64,000 nt of DNA from an uncultured Oscillospiraceae bacterium (lineage in GTDB: Bacteria > Bacillota > Clostridia > Oscillospirales > Oscillospiraceae), in the NCBI GenBank assembly GCA_910587255.1, contig CAJUKT010000121.1:58133-122132 (forward strand), given 5' to 3'. The notes beneath the pieces were generated by a model, which saw only the letters and a program-made list of their open reading frames with translations, searched no databases and was not told where the DNA came from. Positions 6,901 through 14,993 of this stretch are shown here, one piece after another. Every line of letters begins with the position of its first letter. Position 1 is the first letter of the stretch. A program made the translations under genes and the position numbers.

Positions 6901-7290
6901 ATGAGGGTGTATGCAGTAGCGTTCTGCGCCAATGGGACATACAACATTTCCCAGGAAGCGTACAGCAGTCTGGAGGCGGCTCAGCGGTTCGTTGAGTCTC
7001 GCCGGCCAAATCCAAAGAAGGTCAGCGAGATGTTCTACCAAGACAGCGAGGGAGGCGAATATTTCATCCATGGTCTGCTGGTCCGTGAGGACAGCGAGGA
7101 GAAGACCTTCTGGCGGGTTTGCCAGAAATACTTCGATGATGGCAGGGTATCCGTGGCGGTCTACGCCGTGAAGGCCACCAAGAAGCCGGACAGCACATCA
7201 GTCGAGGGCAAGACCTTCGATGAGTACAATGACTACTTCGATACCCACGAAGAAGCGGATGAGTGGGCTGAGAACGCTCGTAATGCGTAA
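6901..7290 (+). CDS. Hypothetical accessory protein, 129 aa
   Basis: Preceded by GTGAGGAGGTTGGGGCC. The pattern MRVYAVAFCANGTYNISQEAYSSLEAAQRFVESR suggests a beta strand followed by a helix that tracks an input-sensing or processing fold, repeated loosely in the C-terminal half (VAVYAVKATKK, then a helix from FDTHEEADEWAENA). The two similar halves could reflect an internal duplication. The protein is acidic overall. The function is unknown. Confidence 0.45.
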   Translation: MRVYAVAFCANGTYNISQEAYSSLEAAQRFVESRRPNPKKVSEMFYQDSEGGEYFIHGLLVREDSEEKTFWRVCQKYFDDGRVSVAVYAVKATKKPDSTSVEGKTFDEYNDYFDTHEEADEWAENARNA

Positions 7291-7303
7291 GGAGGGAGAG
7301 TTT

Positions 7304-7570
7304 ATGCAAACGATTGAACAGGCCCGCCGGATGTTGGAAGGGCTGGGCAAGATGCAAGAGGAGGGATTGGCTACTGGTCTCCCGTGCCCCCGCTGCGGGC
7401 ATCCGCGCATGAGGGACAGGCTTGTCGAGAACTCCCTCAGTCGGCGGGTTGATGTCCATATCTGCAATGTCTGCGGCATGGATGAGGCCCTGCGCGATAT
7501 GGCGGGTAGCGCCCCGCTTCCCTTGAATGAGTGGGGGATGATTCGCGGATTTGACAGCAAGGAGGGATGA
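7304..7570 (+). CDS. Small zinc-ribbon protein
   Basis: An 88-residue protein; AAGGAGGGAGAG before ATG 7304 decides the start over an upstream in-frame ATG at 7220. It contains CPRCGH at about residues 28-33 and CNVCGMDEA at about 54-62, a classic two-knuckle zinc ribbon. Similar proteins are frequent in Clostridia phages, where the last part (PLPLNEW) is also typical. A DNA- or protein-binding adaptor role is plausible but unproven. Confidence 0.6.
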   Translation: MQTIEQARRMLEGLGKMQEEGLATGLPCPRCGHPRMRDRLVENSLSRRVDVHICNVCGMDEALRDMAGSAPLPLNEWGMIRGFDSKEG

Positions 7571-7572
7571 CC

Positions 7573-8105
7573 ATGGGACGCGGCAATGTCTGTGTGACCG
7601 GCGCCTATGAAGGGCTGTACTACATCGACAACGATGACTTCCATGTTTACCGCCGGGATGACCCCAACAGCGATGATGAGTTTGAGAACCGGTTGCTGAA
7701 GGACCTCAGTTACCAGGAGTTCACCGGCGGAGAGTGGTTCTTCTGCGAGCGGGAGACTGAGGATGAAAAGGATGACATCCTAGAGTGCTTTATCGAGGGC
7801 TTCACCAAGATGTTTCCGTCTTTCCGCAGGCCGGAGTCTGCTGAGCTATGGCTGGAAGATGCTCGTGTCATTCTGGAGAGCAAGCTGTTCCACATCGCCG
7901 TGGAGGACAACCAGTGGTCGCTGGCCGTGAAGCTACTCCAGAAGGAAGAACCGTGGGGCGATGTTTGGATGGAAAACCTCCAGAAGCGGCTGTATGAGAA
8001 GTACCTCGAAGGCATGAAGCGGTGCCTACTGGAAGTTCTCCCCAGTATCGGAACCTACAAGGGGGCCTGGACCTCCGGCAGAATTACGAGAGAGGAGTGT
8101 TTAGC

Positions 8106-8109
<4 letters not shown>
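7573..8109 (+). CDS. Conserved phage-type protein (MGRGNVCVTG family)
   Basis: A 178-residue acidic protein. ATG 7573 has GGAGGG 6 bases upstream, whereas ATG 7567 would sit directly on the ribosome site. The N-terminus MGRGNVCVTGAYEGLYYID is one I recall from phage and plasmid-borne hypothetical proteins of gut Bacillota. The remainder is rich in Asp, Glu, Trp and Phe without catalytic motifs. It overlaps the next gene by ATGA. The function is unknown. Confidence 0.55.
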
Positions 8110-8479
<370 letters not shown>

Positions 8480-8483
<4 letters not shown>

Positions 8484-8971
8484 CTACCGCGCTGAAAAGC
8501 AAGGCGTTCGACATCGCCTACAGCCTGTATAATGGGGATGCCCTCAGCAGCACCGACTATGAGGCCATCCGCGACGGCCTGGAAGAAATCGAAACCATCC
8601 GGGACCGGGATGAGGCCCTGGAAAAGATGTGGAAGCAGCTCTCCGACACCCCGATGGACCCGAAGACCGAGTGCATTGAGGAGCAGTTTTTTGGCTGGGG
8701 TCCGGGAGTGAGCCGGGAGGAAATCTGGCACTGGTTCGACCGGCGGCACAGCAAAGGAATCGGCTATCTGCTGTATGGGGACGGCATCGACCGCACGGAC
8801 CAGCTTGCCAAGCTGGTCTATCTGAAGCAGCTCTGCATTGAGTGCGAGTCCCAGACCTGCCAGTACAATCACGGCGGCGAGTGCCGGTTCGCTCTGGTTC
8901 ATGAGCGGAAGGCCCGCATCACCGATGATGATGGCTGCATCGACTATGACTATCAGGAGGGAGACTTATGA
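8480..8971 (+). CDS. Cys-containing hypothetical accessory protein, 163 aa
   Basis: Starts inside the previous stop (ATGA-type overlap). The N-terminal half is helical; the middle contains WFDRRHSKGIGYLLYG. The C-terminal part has a Cys cluster (LCIECESQTCQYNHGGECRF, about residues 115-134) with four Cys and a His that could bind zinc. The C-terminus is acidic. No catalytic family is recognised. It overlaps the next gene by 4 bp. Confidence 0.45.
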
Positions 8972-9417
8972 ATAGCGACATCCGCTGTGCAACCTGCCCC
9001 GCGATGAAGATGACCGGCCGCGCAAGGTTCACTGGCAACAACAGCCACATGGCTCTGCCCAGAGGGGACTGCTTCTGCAATCACCCGGACGCCCATTCCG
9101 CTTTTGAGATGGTTTGCCCTCGCAGCCCGCGCATGGCCCGCTTTATCGGATATACCAAAGGGAGCAGCGATAAGCCCAACATCAAGACGGCTCCCAAGTG
9201 GTGCCCCCGGAAGATGATGGCGAAGCCCATGGAGATCAGCAAGATTCAGGCGCTTCAGGTCATCGAAACGCGCAAGCCTCGCGGGTTGTTCTTCGTGGTA
9301 GGCCAGGTGGTTACCGGCATCGACAACCGAACCGGAGACGCCTGGACAGAGGACTTTACCACGAAGCGCGAGTGTCTGAAGTGGCTGAAAGATTACAGCA
9401 GGGAAGGTGACGCATGA
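8968..9417 (+). CDS. Zinc-finger-like hypothetical protein, 149 aa
   Basis: The N-terminal 75 residues contain repeated Cys/His (CATCPAMKM, CFCNHPDAH, VCPRSPR, WCPRKM), suggesting one or two metal sites. The C-terminal 65 residues form a strand-rich region (GLFFVVGQVVTGIDNRTGDAW) followed by a short helix. It resembles Cys-rich phage proteins of unknown function. Start and stop both overlap neighbours by 4 bp, so it belongs to a translationally coupled string. Confidence 0.45.
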   Translation: MNSDIRCATCPAMKMTGRARFTGNNSHMALPRGDCFCNHPDAHSAFEMVCPRSPRMARFIGYTKGSSDKPNIKTAPKWCPRKMMAKPMEISKIQALQVIETRKPRGLFFVVGQVVTGIDNRTGDAWTEDFTTKRECLKWLKDYSREGDA

Positions 9418-9749
9418 AAAACCGAGTAACCGTCCTGCATGGTATGCTTCCGGATTTGGAGGAATATCTGAAGAAAAGCGGGTGGAAGATAGAGACTTCG
9501 GTCGGAGACTATGAGGTCTTACGAGCCCGTCGTGCTGGCTACCCCCGCCCGCTTCTCATCCATGACCGGGCATCCGGCGGCTGCGGATATAGCATCGACG
9601 AGAGGGACATGAAGGTGTATCAGGGCTGGCAGAGAAACCGCAGGCGGCGCGGCCTTGACCCGTACTCTTATACCAGGGAAGAGTGGGAGGCATACTGGGC
9701 TGGAGTGACTTCCAGTAAGAAGAAAGGGGAAAAAGATGAAAGCGTCTGA
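9414..9749 (+). CDS. Hypothetical accessory protein, 111 aa
   Basis: A mildly basic protein. The N-terminus MKNRVTVLHGMLPDLEEYLKKSGW reads as strand-helix, followed by strands around LLIHDRASGG and a helix-rich, Arg-rich middle (YQGWQRNRRRRGLD). The C-terminus overlaps the start of the HTH gene by 14 bp, coupling the two. No known family is recognised. Confidence 0.45.
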   Translation: MKNRVTVLHGMLPDLEEYLKKSGWKIETSVGDYEVLRARRAGYPRPLLIHDRASGGCGYSIDERDMKVYQGWQRNRRRRGLDPYSYTREEWEAYWAGVTSSKKKGEKDESV

Positions 9750-10209
9750 TATGGTGCGCTCCGCGCTGGCGAGCGCAGGCAAGACCCAGCGGGAGCTGGC
9801 CGAGTTCATGGGCTGGAGCCCGCAGAATCTCAGCGGCCGGCTGAAGAACGACACCCTGACCTTCGATGAGCTGACCAAAGCCCTGAGCATGACCGGGTAC
9901 ACCGTGAAGATGGTCAGTGCCTCCGGCGCGGAGCTCCCCATGCTGGGGAACAGCAGCAGTCCGCGGGTGGTCCAGATGGTAGAGGGCGTTACCTATGACA
10001 CCAGCAAAGCAGAGTCCCTCTGTTCCAGCCGGGATGAGGCTAACAAGGATTTTTATACGGAGCTCTTCAAAGACCCGTCAGGGGCCTATTTCGTGGTCCA
10101 TTTCCAGCTCTGGGATGGCGGCTATAATTCCATATCCCCCATGAGTAAGGACGCATCTAAGCGGTTCTGGGCGCGTTACAGCGGCCTCCCGGAGAGCGAG
10201 ATGAAGTAG
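9736..10209 (+). CDS. HTH (XRE-like) DNA-binding protein, candidate regulator
   Basis: A 157-residue protein. Residues about 3-55 follow the XRE pattern: helix (MVRSALASAGK), then QRELAEFMGWSPQNLSGRLKN as the helix-turn-helix, then FDELTKALSMTGYTVKMV. Residues about 75-157 form an aromatic, mixed alpha/beta domain of unknown type. It is the last gene of operon 1 and lies directly upstream of promoter 2, whose palindrome matches that of promoter 1. It is therefore the natural candidate to bind those sites; this is inference from position and fold. Confidence 0.7.
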   Translation: MKASDMVRSALASAGKTQRELAEFMGWSPQNLSGRLKNDTLTFDELTKALSMTGYTVKMVSASGAELPMLGNSSSPRVVQMVEGVTYDTSKAESLCSSRDEANKDFYTELFKDPSGAYFVVHFQLWDGGYNSISPMSKDASKRFWARYSGLPESEMK

Positions 10210-10216
10210 TCGGAGC

Positions 10217-10231
10217 TTTCCGTGTCGGTAA
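10217..10231. promoter_or_regulatory. Degenerate operator-like 15-mer upstream of promoter 2
   Basis: TTTCCGTGTCGGTAA differs by one base from the 15-bp palindrome at both promoters and lies 8 bp after the HTH gene stop, about 130 bp upstream of promoter 2. It parallels the orphan site upstream of promoter 1. Confidence 0.55.
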
Positions 10232-10344
10232 GTTTTGCGAAGCTGTGCGTATTTTCTGAAAAAGCCACGCAGCTCCTTCAAAAGTGCTGGAAATCAAGCG
10301 TTTTGAGGATAGCAAAAAATATTTTGCTATTTTTCATTTTTGAC

Positions 10345-10373
10345 TTGACATTACCGTGTCGGTAAGTTAGAAT
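10345..10373 (+). promoter_or_regulatory. Accessory promoter 2 with embedded palindromic operator
   Basis: TTGACA at 10345-10350, 17 bp, TAGAAT at 10368-10373, with TTACCG-TGT-CGGTAA at 10351-10365. The -35, spacer and -10 are identical to promoter 1, and so is the preceding TTTTTGAC. This looks like a duplicated control unit. Confidence 0.85.
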
Positions 10374-10392
10374 GTGAGCATGATAAATAACT

Positions 10393-10407
10393 TATCCAAG
10401 ACGGTCA
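10393..10407. promoter_or_regulatory. Downstream operator copy at promoter 2
   Basis: TATCCAAGACGGTCA occupies almost the same position relative to promoter 2 (start-to-start distance 42 bp) as 4446-4460 does to promoter 1, and shares its AAGACGGTCAGT core. Confidence 0.55.
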
Positions 10408-10429
10408 GTATTTGAAGGAGGGCGTTGAG

Positions 10430-10993
10430 ATGAAGCGAGACATTTTGAAGCTCATCAAGAACGATATGTGGGAGACCCGTCACAACAAGAAGGATGTTCA
10501 GGCAATGCTAAAAGCCCAACTCGCTGAGCTGGAGGCTCGCAGGAAGGAGGCCATCGCCGAGAACGACGATGTGGCTGACGAGGAAGTTCGCGGCTGGTTC
10601 AATCGGGATGTCAACCGGACCTATGACCGGCGCCGTCAGGAGCTCATCAGCAACGTGTACGACTTCTGGCACAACGACCAGATGTACCATCTGATTTACA
10701 AGGACGGCAGCGAGGTTGCCATTACAGCTGAGGAAATTCTGAGCGGCGAGCCGTTCCCCAAGATGTCCGACATCGTGTACGCCGAGATGTCCAGCGCGGA
10801 TGACCACATGGACACCGAAACCGGCAACCTCTATTGGTACTCCGATGAGCGAATGGAAGCCTGCGACTGGGACTACGATGTTGAGGGCGAGCGTGTATGG
10901 CAATATGAGACAGCAATCCAGTACAAATTTGGGACCGAGTGGAGCAAGCGGTACAGCCGTGTGCATCCTGAGTTTGTCCCGATGGAAATTTGA
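10430..10993 (+). CDS. Hypothetical protein, first gene of accessory operon 2
   Basis: A 187-residue protein. ATG 10430 follows GAAGGAGGG at good spacing; a TTG at 10412 would lie before that site. Residues about 1-70 are helical and highly charged (coiled-coil-like around AQLAELEARRKEAIAEND). The remainder is acidic and aromatic with many Asp, Glu, Tyr and Trp. No metal site or membrane span is visible. No family is recognised. It is followed by a DpnD/PcfM-like gene 15 bp later. Confidence 0.5.
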   Translation: MKRDILKLIKNDMWETRHNKKDVQAMLKAQLAELEARRKEAIAENDDVADEEVRGWFNRDVNRTYDRRRQELISNVYDFWHNDQMYHLIYKDGSEVAITAEEILSGEPFPKMSDIVYAEMSSADDHMDTETGNLYWYSDERMEACDWDYDVEGERVWQYETAIQYKFGTEWSKRYSRVHPEFVPMEI

Positions 10994-11008
10994 GAAGGAG
11001 GCGAGCTG

Positions 11009-11392
11009 ATGAAGGAGTTCACTGTGAAGGTCACGTCCATCGCGACGCTGACCGTTGAGGCTAAGTCGGAAGATGAGGCCATCGACAAGGCTTGCGAGAA
11101 AGCCTGGGAATATGACGCCGATGAGAAGACCGGCGAGATTTTGGAGGTGGCAACAATGCCTGAGAAGACGTGGAAGCTCGGTGAGGACCTTGTTACCAGC
11201 GACAGCCTGCTGGACGGCCTGACCTTCGATGACCTGATTTTGGCGGTTCACTGTAACTGCCGCAGCATCACCCCGGAGGCGGTCCGGGCTGAGCTGAAGG
11301 AGGTGCTGGAGAGCCGGAAGCAGGATATGATGTTCCTGCTGGAGAAGAACATGGATGCAATCATGGCTGAGGCCAGAAAGGGGAGAGAATGA
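11009..11392 (+). CDS. DpnD/PcfM-like N-terminal domain protein
   Basis: A 127-residue protein. Residues 1-50 (MKEFTVKVTSIATLTVEAKS, then a helix EDEAIDKACEKAWEYDADE) follow the pattern of DpnD/PcfM-like proteins: a strand with Thr/Val alternation, a V-E-A-x-S motif and a helix with an E-x-A core. Those proteins occur on plasmids and phages, and DpnD accompanies the DpnII restriction system, but their biochemical role is not settled. The C-terminal half is helical and charged. A second domain of this type is at 13491-14024. Confidence 0.55.
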   Translation: MKEFTVKVTSIATLTVEAKSEDEAIDKACEKAWEYDADEKTGEILEVATMPEKTWKLGEDLVTSDSLLDGLTFDDLILAVHCNCRSITPEAVRAELKEVLESRKQDMMFLLEKNMDAIMAEARKGRE

Positions 11393-11769
11393 TGACGCTG
11401 CATGAGGCTATCGGTGTCCGGGTGGACACCGACATCAAGACTGGGGAGAAGTTGACCCACTCTGAAATCTACGGGAGGGCTATTGAGTTCCTTGGCGGGC
11501 TGGACGAGGTGGCCCGGTTCGTTCCGTTCCCGGTGGAAACCCTCCGCAAGAAGCTGAAAAGCGACCCGTTCCTGAACAACACGGCAATGAGCCGGTGGGA
11601 CGCTGCATCCGGGTTCGTTTGCCGCAGGGGAGACTGCAAGTACATCGGAGGCGGAATCTGGTCGCTGTACCGTCAGCACGGAATTAACGCCGCCAGTGCA
11701 TCGGACGGCGTATCACTCTTGAAAGAAGCTGCCCGACGGTTGGTTGAGAGAGAGGAGGCTGCGAAGTGA
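11389..11769 (+). CDS. Hypothetical accessory protein, 126 aa
   Basis: Starts within the previous stop at ATG 11389, after AAAGGGGAGAGA. The middle contains a possible helix-turn-helix-like pattern (FLGGLDEVARFVPFPVETLRKKLKSD) and a Cys pair (FVCRRGDCKYIGGG). The C-terminal part is basic and helical (LLKEAARRLVEREEAAK). DNA binding is conceivable but not supported by a family motif. It overlaps the next gene by 4 bp. Confidence 0.45.
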   Translation: MMTLHEAIGVRVDTDIKTGEKLTHSEIYGRAIEFLGGLDEVARFVPFPVETLRKKLKSDPFLNNTAMSRWDAASGFVCRRGDCKYIGGGIWSLYRQHGINAASASDGVSLLKEAARRLVEREEAAK

Positions 11770-12530
11770 AGACTCTGTATTTTGAAGGCGCTGGCTGGAG
11801 CGACGCCGACATCAGCAAGGCAACCATCGGCAACTGCCGCATCCGTACCGCCTTCCATCTCGATGATGGAAGGGCGGTGTACCTGGAAATCACCGGAACA
11901 GAGCGGACAAAGCATAGCAGCCCTCAGATTTTCCAGTGGCAGTACACCGGCTTTGTGGATTACTGCCACTATATTACGGATGACAAGCCGAACGACGATT
12001 GCAACAAGCACCATGTCATGCTGCCTAAGAAACGTGGCTCAAAACGCGGCACGGTCGAGAAAAACGCACGTTTCGAGTACACAGAGGCGGAAATCCTGCG
12101 TCTCGTGAATAGTCTTGGAGCCAGCTTCGACGCCGTGAAGGTGGTTCCAGACCTCGGCGGCTACCGCGTGTTCCCGGAAGACCATTCCTGCGACGGACCA
12201 GATGGCTACAACTACGGCGACGAGTTTCAGTTTGATTCCGAGATGACCGCCCGCCGTGAGGCTGTCTACAAATGGGTCTATGACCTGGAGGCCAGAGAGC
12301 TGAAGGAGGACCGAGCCAATGGAGAGAAGAGGTTCGTCCATTCCCCGTCCGGGGCCGACTTCCCGAACTTCTCCCTGTGGGTAGACCGTAACGCCCCTGG
12401 CCTCCTGCATCTGCTCCGCCACTTCAGAGGCTACAACAAACACTGGACCATCAGGACGGATGCCGGAGATACCCTGGAGGACTGCCTGGAAACGATGCAG
12501 GAAGCTCACCTCGGAAAGTACGGATGCTGA
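11766..12530 (+). CDS. Large hypothetical accessory protein, 254 aa
   Basis: The longest gene of the accessory block, started at GTG 11766 (4-bp overlap with the previous gene). It has aromatic, strand-rich segments in the first half (FHLDDGRAVYLEITG, FQWQYTGFVDYCHYI), a basic linker (LPKKRGSKRG), an Asp/Gly-rich middle and a C-terminal helix (LLHLLRHFRGYNK). No catalytic motif or Cys cluster is obvious. Homologues on other mobile elements are likely, but I do not recognise the family. Confidence 0.5.
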   Translation: MKTLYFEGAGWSDADISKATIGNCRIRTAFHLDDGRAVYLEITGTERTKHSSPQIFQWQYTGFVDYCHYITDDKPNDDCNKHHVMLPKKRGSKRGTVEKNARFEYTEAEILRLVNSLGASFDAVKVVPDLGGYRVFPEDHSCDGPDGYNYGDEFQFDSEMTARREAVYKWVYDLEARELKEDRANGEKRFVHSPSGADFPNFSLWVDRNAPGLLHLLRHFRGYNKHWTIRTDAGDTLEDCLETMQEAHLGKYGC

Positions 12531-12544
12531 GGAGGTAAGCTGAT

Positions 12545-12703
12545 ATGAAAGTGTATATCGTAACCGGCGGTTGCCGTGACGACCACCACATCATCGCTGT
12601 ATGCAAAACCCCAGAGCTGGCAGAAGACCGCTGTACGGCTGAGAACCGAAAGTGCCGTGGTCTGAACGCCACTTTCGAGGAATGGAACGTAGATGAGAGG
12701 TGA
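12545..12703 (+). CDS. Small hypothetical protein, 52 aa
   Basis: Encoded after GAGGAGGTAAGCTGAT. The sequence MKVYIVTGGCRDDHHIIAVC opens with a strand followed by a Cys/His-rich segment, and ends with a helix (LAEDRCTAENRKC) and a Trp-Asn-Val-Asp tail. The overall strand-helix-strand outline resembles small DUF7336-type proteins, but length and Cys content differ. It is a real gene by position (14 bp after the previous stop, with a strong ribosome site). Confidence 0.45.
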   Translation: MKVYIVTGGCRDDHHIIAVCKTPELAEDRCTAENRKCRGLNATFEEWNVDER

Positions 12704-12707
12704 TCTG

Positions 12708-12896
12708 ATGTTCAAGCTGGAAATCAAGACCGTCGGAGCGGCGTTCCGGGATGATAATGGAGAGGGCCTGGACCCCTACACCACGGAGGTGCGCCGTATT
12801 CTGTTGGATGTCATCTGTGAGCTGGAGGCTGGGCGTACCGACGGTCCCGTCATGGATGTGAACGGCAACAAGGTCGGCCGCTGGAGCTACAAGTGA
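12708..12896 (+). CDS. Small hypothetical protein, 62 aa
   Basis: ATG 12708 is preferred over an in-frame ATG at 12693, because GAGAGGTGATCTG directly precedes it. The sequence MFKLEIKTVGAAFRDD, the central helix TTEVRRILLDVICELEAG and the tail DVNGNKVGRWSYK give a compact strand-helix-strand fold. I recall similar short proteins in phage and ICE cargo of gut Clostridia, of unknown function. It is the last gene before a short gap with a hairpin. Confidence 0.5.
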   Translation: MFKLEIKTVGAAFRDDNGEGLDPYTTEVRRILLDVICELEAGRTDGPVMDVNGNKVGRWSYK

Positions 12897-12906
12897 TGTT
12901 GAAATA

Positions 12907-12933
12907 AGCCCGTCTAAGCCTCTACAAGACGGG
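12907..12933. other. Hairpin in the middle of accessory operon 2
   Basis: GCCCGTC and GACGGGC form a perfect 7-bp stem around TAAGCCTCTACAA, 10 bp after a stop codon. It lacks a T-run. CCCGTCTAAGCC within it also occurs near 4009. The 158-bp gap here (12897-13054) holds no credible gene and may contain a processing or attenuation site. Confidence 0.45.
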
Positions 12934-13054
12934 CCCGCCCGCAGACTACTTACACCATTCGCGGGCAGAAAAGGACGCTCCAAGAGGCTCTCAGGCGGTC
13001 CCTATGCAGGGTCCAGAGAAATATTTAACAAAGTATAAGATTGGAGGGAAACAG

Positions 13055-13498
13055 ATGACTGGTGCGCAAAGTCTCCTCTGCGAGATGCTGTCCTGCGGCA
13101 GCGCAGACCTGGAGATTCTCGACCGTATCGGTTACGGGTGGGATGAGATTCTTGACCAGATGGATTGGCCCCGTGAGGGCCTCGACTTCAACGATGTTTT
13201 GAGAGCGGCCGTCAGCGTCGGCATCATCAACATAAAAGAGGCTATCAGCGAAAGGACGTTCCTGCTGGAAGCGACTCAAGGTATCCATGGGAAACTGGAG
13301 CCAGAGGAGGCTGAAGAGCTGGAAGCCCTGCGTGACCTACACCCGGACGATGACATTGAGGGAGACTTCAACTTCCTTGCCACGCACGTCTGGTTTAAGA
13401 GCAACGGACCGGCCTACCGCCGGTATCTGCCGGAGGCCGTAGACAACTTTGAGGACAATGTGGGTTTTTTCCTGACCGGAGGTGAAGACGATGACTGA
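13055..13498 (+). CDS. Acidic hypothetical accessory protein, 147 aa
   Basis: ATG 13055 is selected by TTGGAGGGAAACAG. The protein is helical and rich in Asp and Glu (PDDDIEGDFNFLATHVWF; tail GGEDDD). The N-terminal part has hydrophobic helices (SLLCEMLSCGSADLEIL). High acidity and small size would fit a DNA-mimic inhibitor, but no known family is recognised. It overlaps the next gene by 8 bp. Confidence 0.45.
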   Translation: MTGAQSLLCEMLSCGSADLEILDRIGYGWDEILDQMDWPREGLDFNDVLRAAVSVGIINIKEAISERTFLLEATQGIHGKLEPEEAEELEALRDLHPDDDIEGDFNFLATHVWFKSNGPAYRRYLPEAVDNFEDNVGFFLTGGEDDD

Positions 13499-14024
13499 AA
13501 TAAAGAAAGCTGAGGACCTGGTGGCCGTTTCCATCCGCCAGGGGCTCCAGATGAACCTGGTAGAAGCCGATATTGTGCTGGGCTATATCGAAGGGCATGG
13601 CTTCTCGCTGATGTCGAATGAGCAGTTTCAGATGGCTCTGCATGATACCGAGGAGGAGGAGAAGTACGGGTACAGCAAGGACCAGCCCTACACCATCCGG
13701 GAGGCGGTCGAGTTCTGCCAGGAGATGAATGAGGAACTGCTGCGGGATGCCTCCAGCGAGGAATCCTGCGACGAGAGCCGTATCCTTGACCTGCGGAAAG
13801 ATGACTTCATCCTGAGCGGGCTCGTGGAGAGAGCTACTGCGGTGATACCGCCAGTGATCCGCCGGTACAACATCGTCATCCTGGAGTACCTGAAGCGTGT
13901 GGTCCCCGTGGAGGCTGCGAGCTGGGAGGAGGCCAAATCCAAGGTGGAGCAGGCATGGAAGGCTGGGGAGTATGTCCTGAGCGCCGATGACTTCGCTGGG
14001 GTGAGCTTCAACACCGGAAGCTGA
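13491..14024 (+). CDS. Protein with C-terminal DpnD/PcfM-like domain
   Basis: A 177-residue protein; GGAGGT 8-9 bases upstream fixes ATG 13491. Residues about 1-60 are a helical N-terminal region, followed by an acidic middle. Residues about 120-177 match the DpnD/PcfM-like pattern: YNIVILEYLKRVVPVEA, then a helix SWEEAKSKVEQAWKAGE, then YVLSADDFAGVSF, where L-x-A-D-D-F-x-G-V-x-F is especially typical. The gene at 11009 carries a related domain at its N-terminus. Confidence 0.6.
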   Translation: MTEIKKAEDLVAVSIRQGLQMNLVEADIVLGYIEGHGFSLMSNEQFQMALHDTEEEEKYGYSKDQPYTIREAVEFCQEMNEELLRDASSEESCDESRILDLRKDDFILSGLVERATAVIPPVIRRYNIVILEYLKRVVPVEAASWEEAKSKVEQAWKAGEYVLSADDFAGVSFNTGS

Positions 14025-14036
14025 GGAGGGAAAATA

Positions 14037-14291
14037 ATGGATAGAAACGCTGAGTTCAAGTTCATGGCATCCTTCGCCATGCAGAGCTGCTTCGATGAAG
14101 ACATCTGCCGTGACCGCTTCAGGATGCTGTGGACAGCGTACTGCCTCCACCACAACCTTGACGTGGATACCGCCAGCTATGACAGCGACCTGCGGGAGCT
14201 GTGGGAGGCTGTGGCTGCTGATGAGGAAGATACCTCCGACTGGTCCGACTTCGACAGCTTTGGCATCTTCATGTGCCGGTATTTGGTATGA
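14037..14291 (+). CDS. Very acidic small hypothetical protein
   Basis: An 84-residue protein preceded by GAGGAGGGAAAATA. About one quarter of residues are Asp or Glu, clustered in ADEEDTSDWSDFDSFG, against few Lys and Arg. The N-terminal part is helical with several Cys and Phe residues. Composition fits a nucleic-acid mimic better than a DNA-binding protein, but this remains an inference. It stops 9 bp before the next start. Confidence 0.45.
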   Translation: MDRNAEFKFMASFAMQSCFDEDICRDRFRMLWTAYCLHHNLDVDTASYDSDLRELWEAVAADEEDTSDWSDFDSFGIFMCRYLV

Positions 14292-14300
14292 GGTGTTCCC

Positions 14301-14615
14301 ATGAAGCTGATTGACATGGACGAACACTGGGAGATTCCCCTGCCAACACCTGAAGAGTTTAAGCCCACTGACGGCAATCTGGTGGATTTCCTGTGCGGCA
14401 TGGAATGGGTGGGCCAGTACCTGAAAAGTATCCCGGCCGTGGACCCCGTTCTCGCTGCTGGTGCGTGTTATTGCAAAGAGTGTAGGCACTTTGAGCATCG
14501 AGAGGAAGAGGAAGGTGTAAGCTGGACCGGGTACTGCAAATATGGAGAGCACCATACAGACGAGGGAGACTTTTGCAGCCGAGGCAGCAGGAGGGAACAT
14601 GAAAAAGAAGAATGA
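14301..14615 (+). CDS. Small Cys-rich accessory protein
   Basis: A 104-residue protein. The N-terminal 50 residues are helical and acidic (MKLIDMDEHWEIPLPTPEEF). The C-terminal part has Cys at ACYCKECRHFEH and GYCKYGEHHTDEGDFCS, enough for one zinc site. Such patterns occur in short phage proteins between cargo genes. It overlaps the next gene by 17 bp. Confidence 0.45.
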   Translation: MKLIDMDEHWEIPLPTPEEFKPTDGNLVDFLCGMEWVGQYLKSIPAVDPVLAAGACYCKECRHFEHREEEEGVSWTGYCKYGEHHTDEGDFCSRGSRREHEKEE

Positions 14616-14955
14616 CTACCTGGTCCGCCAAGAGGCCAAGAAGCGGACGCTCCAGGATGCCACCAGGCAGACCTTCGTGCAGTACATGACGGACACCCTC
14701 ATGTTTACGCTGAACGACCCGGAGGTCATGGGGAAAGATGTGTTCGGCCACGCTCGGCTGAAGAAGGTGCTGGAAGCCTGGGGCCGGTACTACGACAAGT
14801 TCTTCGATGCCCTGACGCTGAGCCCGGAGGCCGACTATGCCAGGGCAAAGATGGATGAAGTCCTGAAGCGTATCTGCGGAGACAGCGGTGACTTCATCCC
14901 ATTTGAGGAGCGGTACGACTGGCTGCCAGAAATCCGGTATGGTCATAAGCGGTAG
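14599..14955 (+). CDS. Hypothetical accessory protein, 118 aa
   Basis: ATG 14599 follows GGAGGGAAC. The protein is basic at the N-terminus (MKKKNDYLVRQEAKKRTLQ) and helical throughout, with a Met/Phe-rich core (TFVQYMTDTLMFTLND). The rest is mixed, with no metal-binding residues and no membrane span. No family is recognised. The final accessory gene follows 38 bp later. Confidence 0.45.
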   Translation: MKKKNDYLVRQEAKKRTLQDATRQTFVQYMTDTLMFTLNDPEVMGKDVFGHARLKKVLEAWGRYYDKFFDALTLSPEADYARAKMDEVLKRICGDSGDFIPFEERYDWLPEIRYGHKR

Positions 14956-14993
14956 CTTCTGCTGAATACTCTGTGAGAGGGAGGTGGGGCCAT

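Noticed and set aside
13395..14600. 401-codon open frame on the minus strand in accessory operon 2
   Set aside because: Four overlapping plus-strand genes with good ribosome sites occupy this stretch; the minus frame has no recognisable motifs and reads as a shadow.
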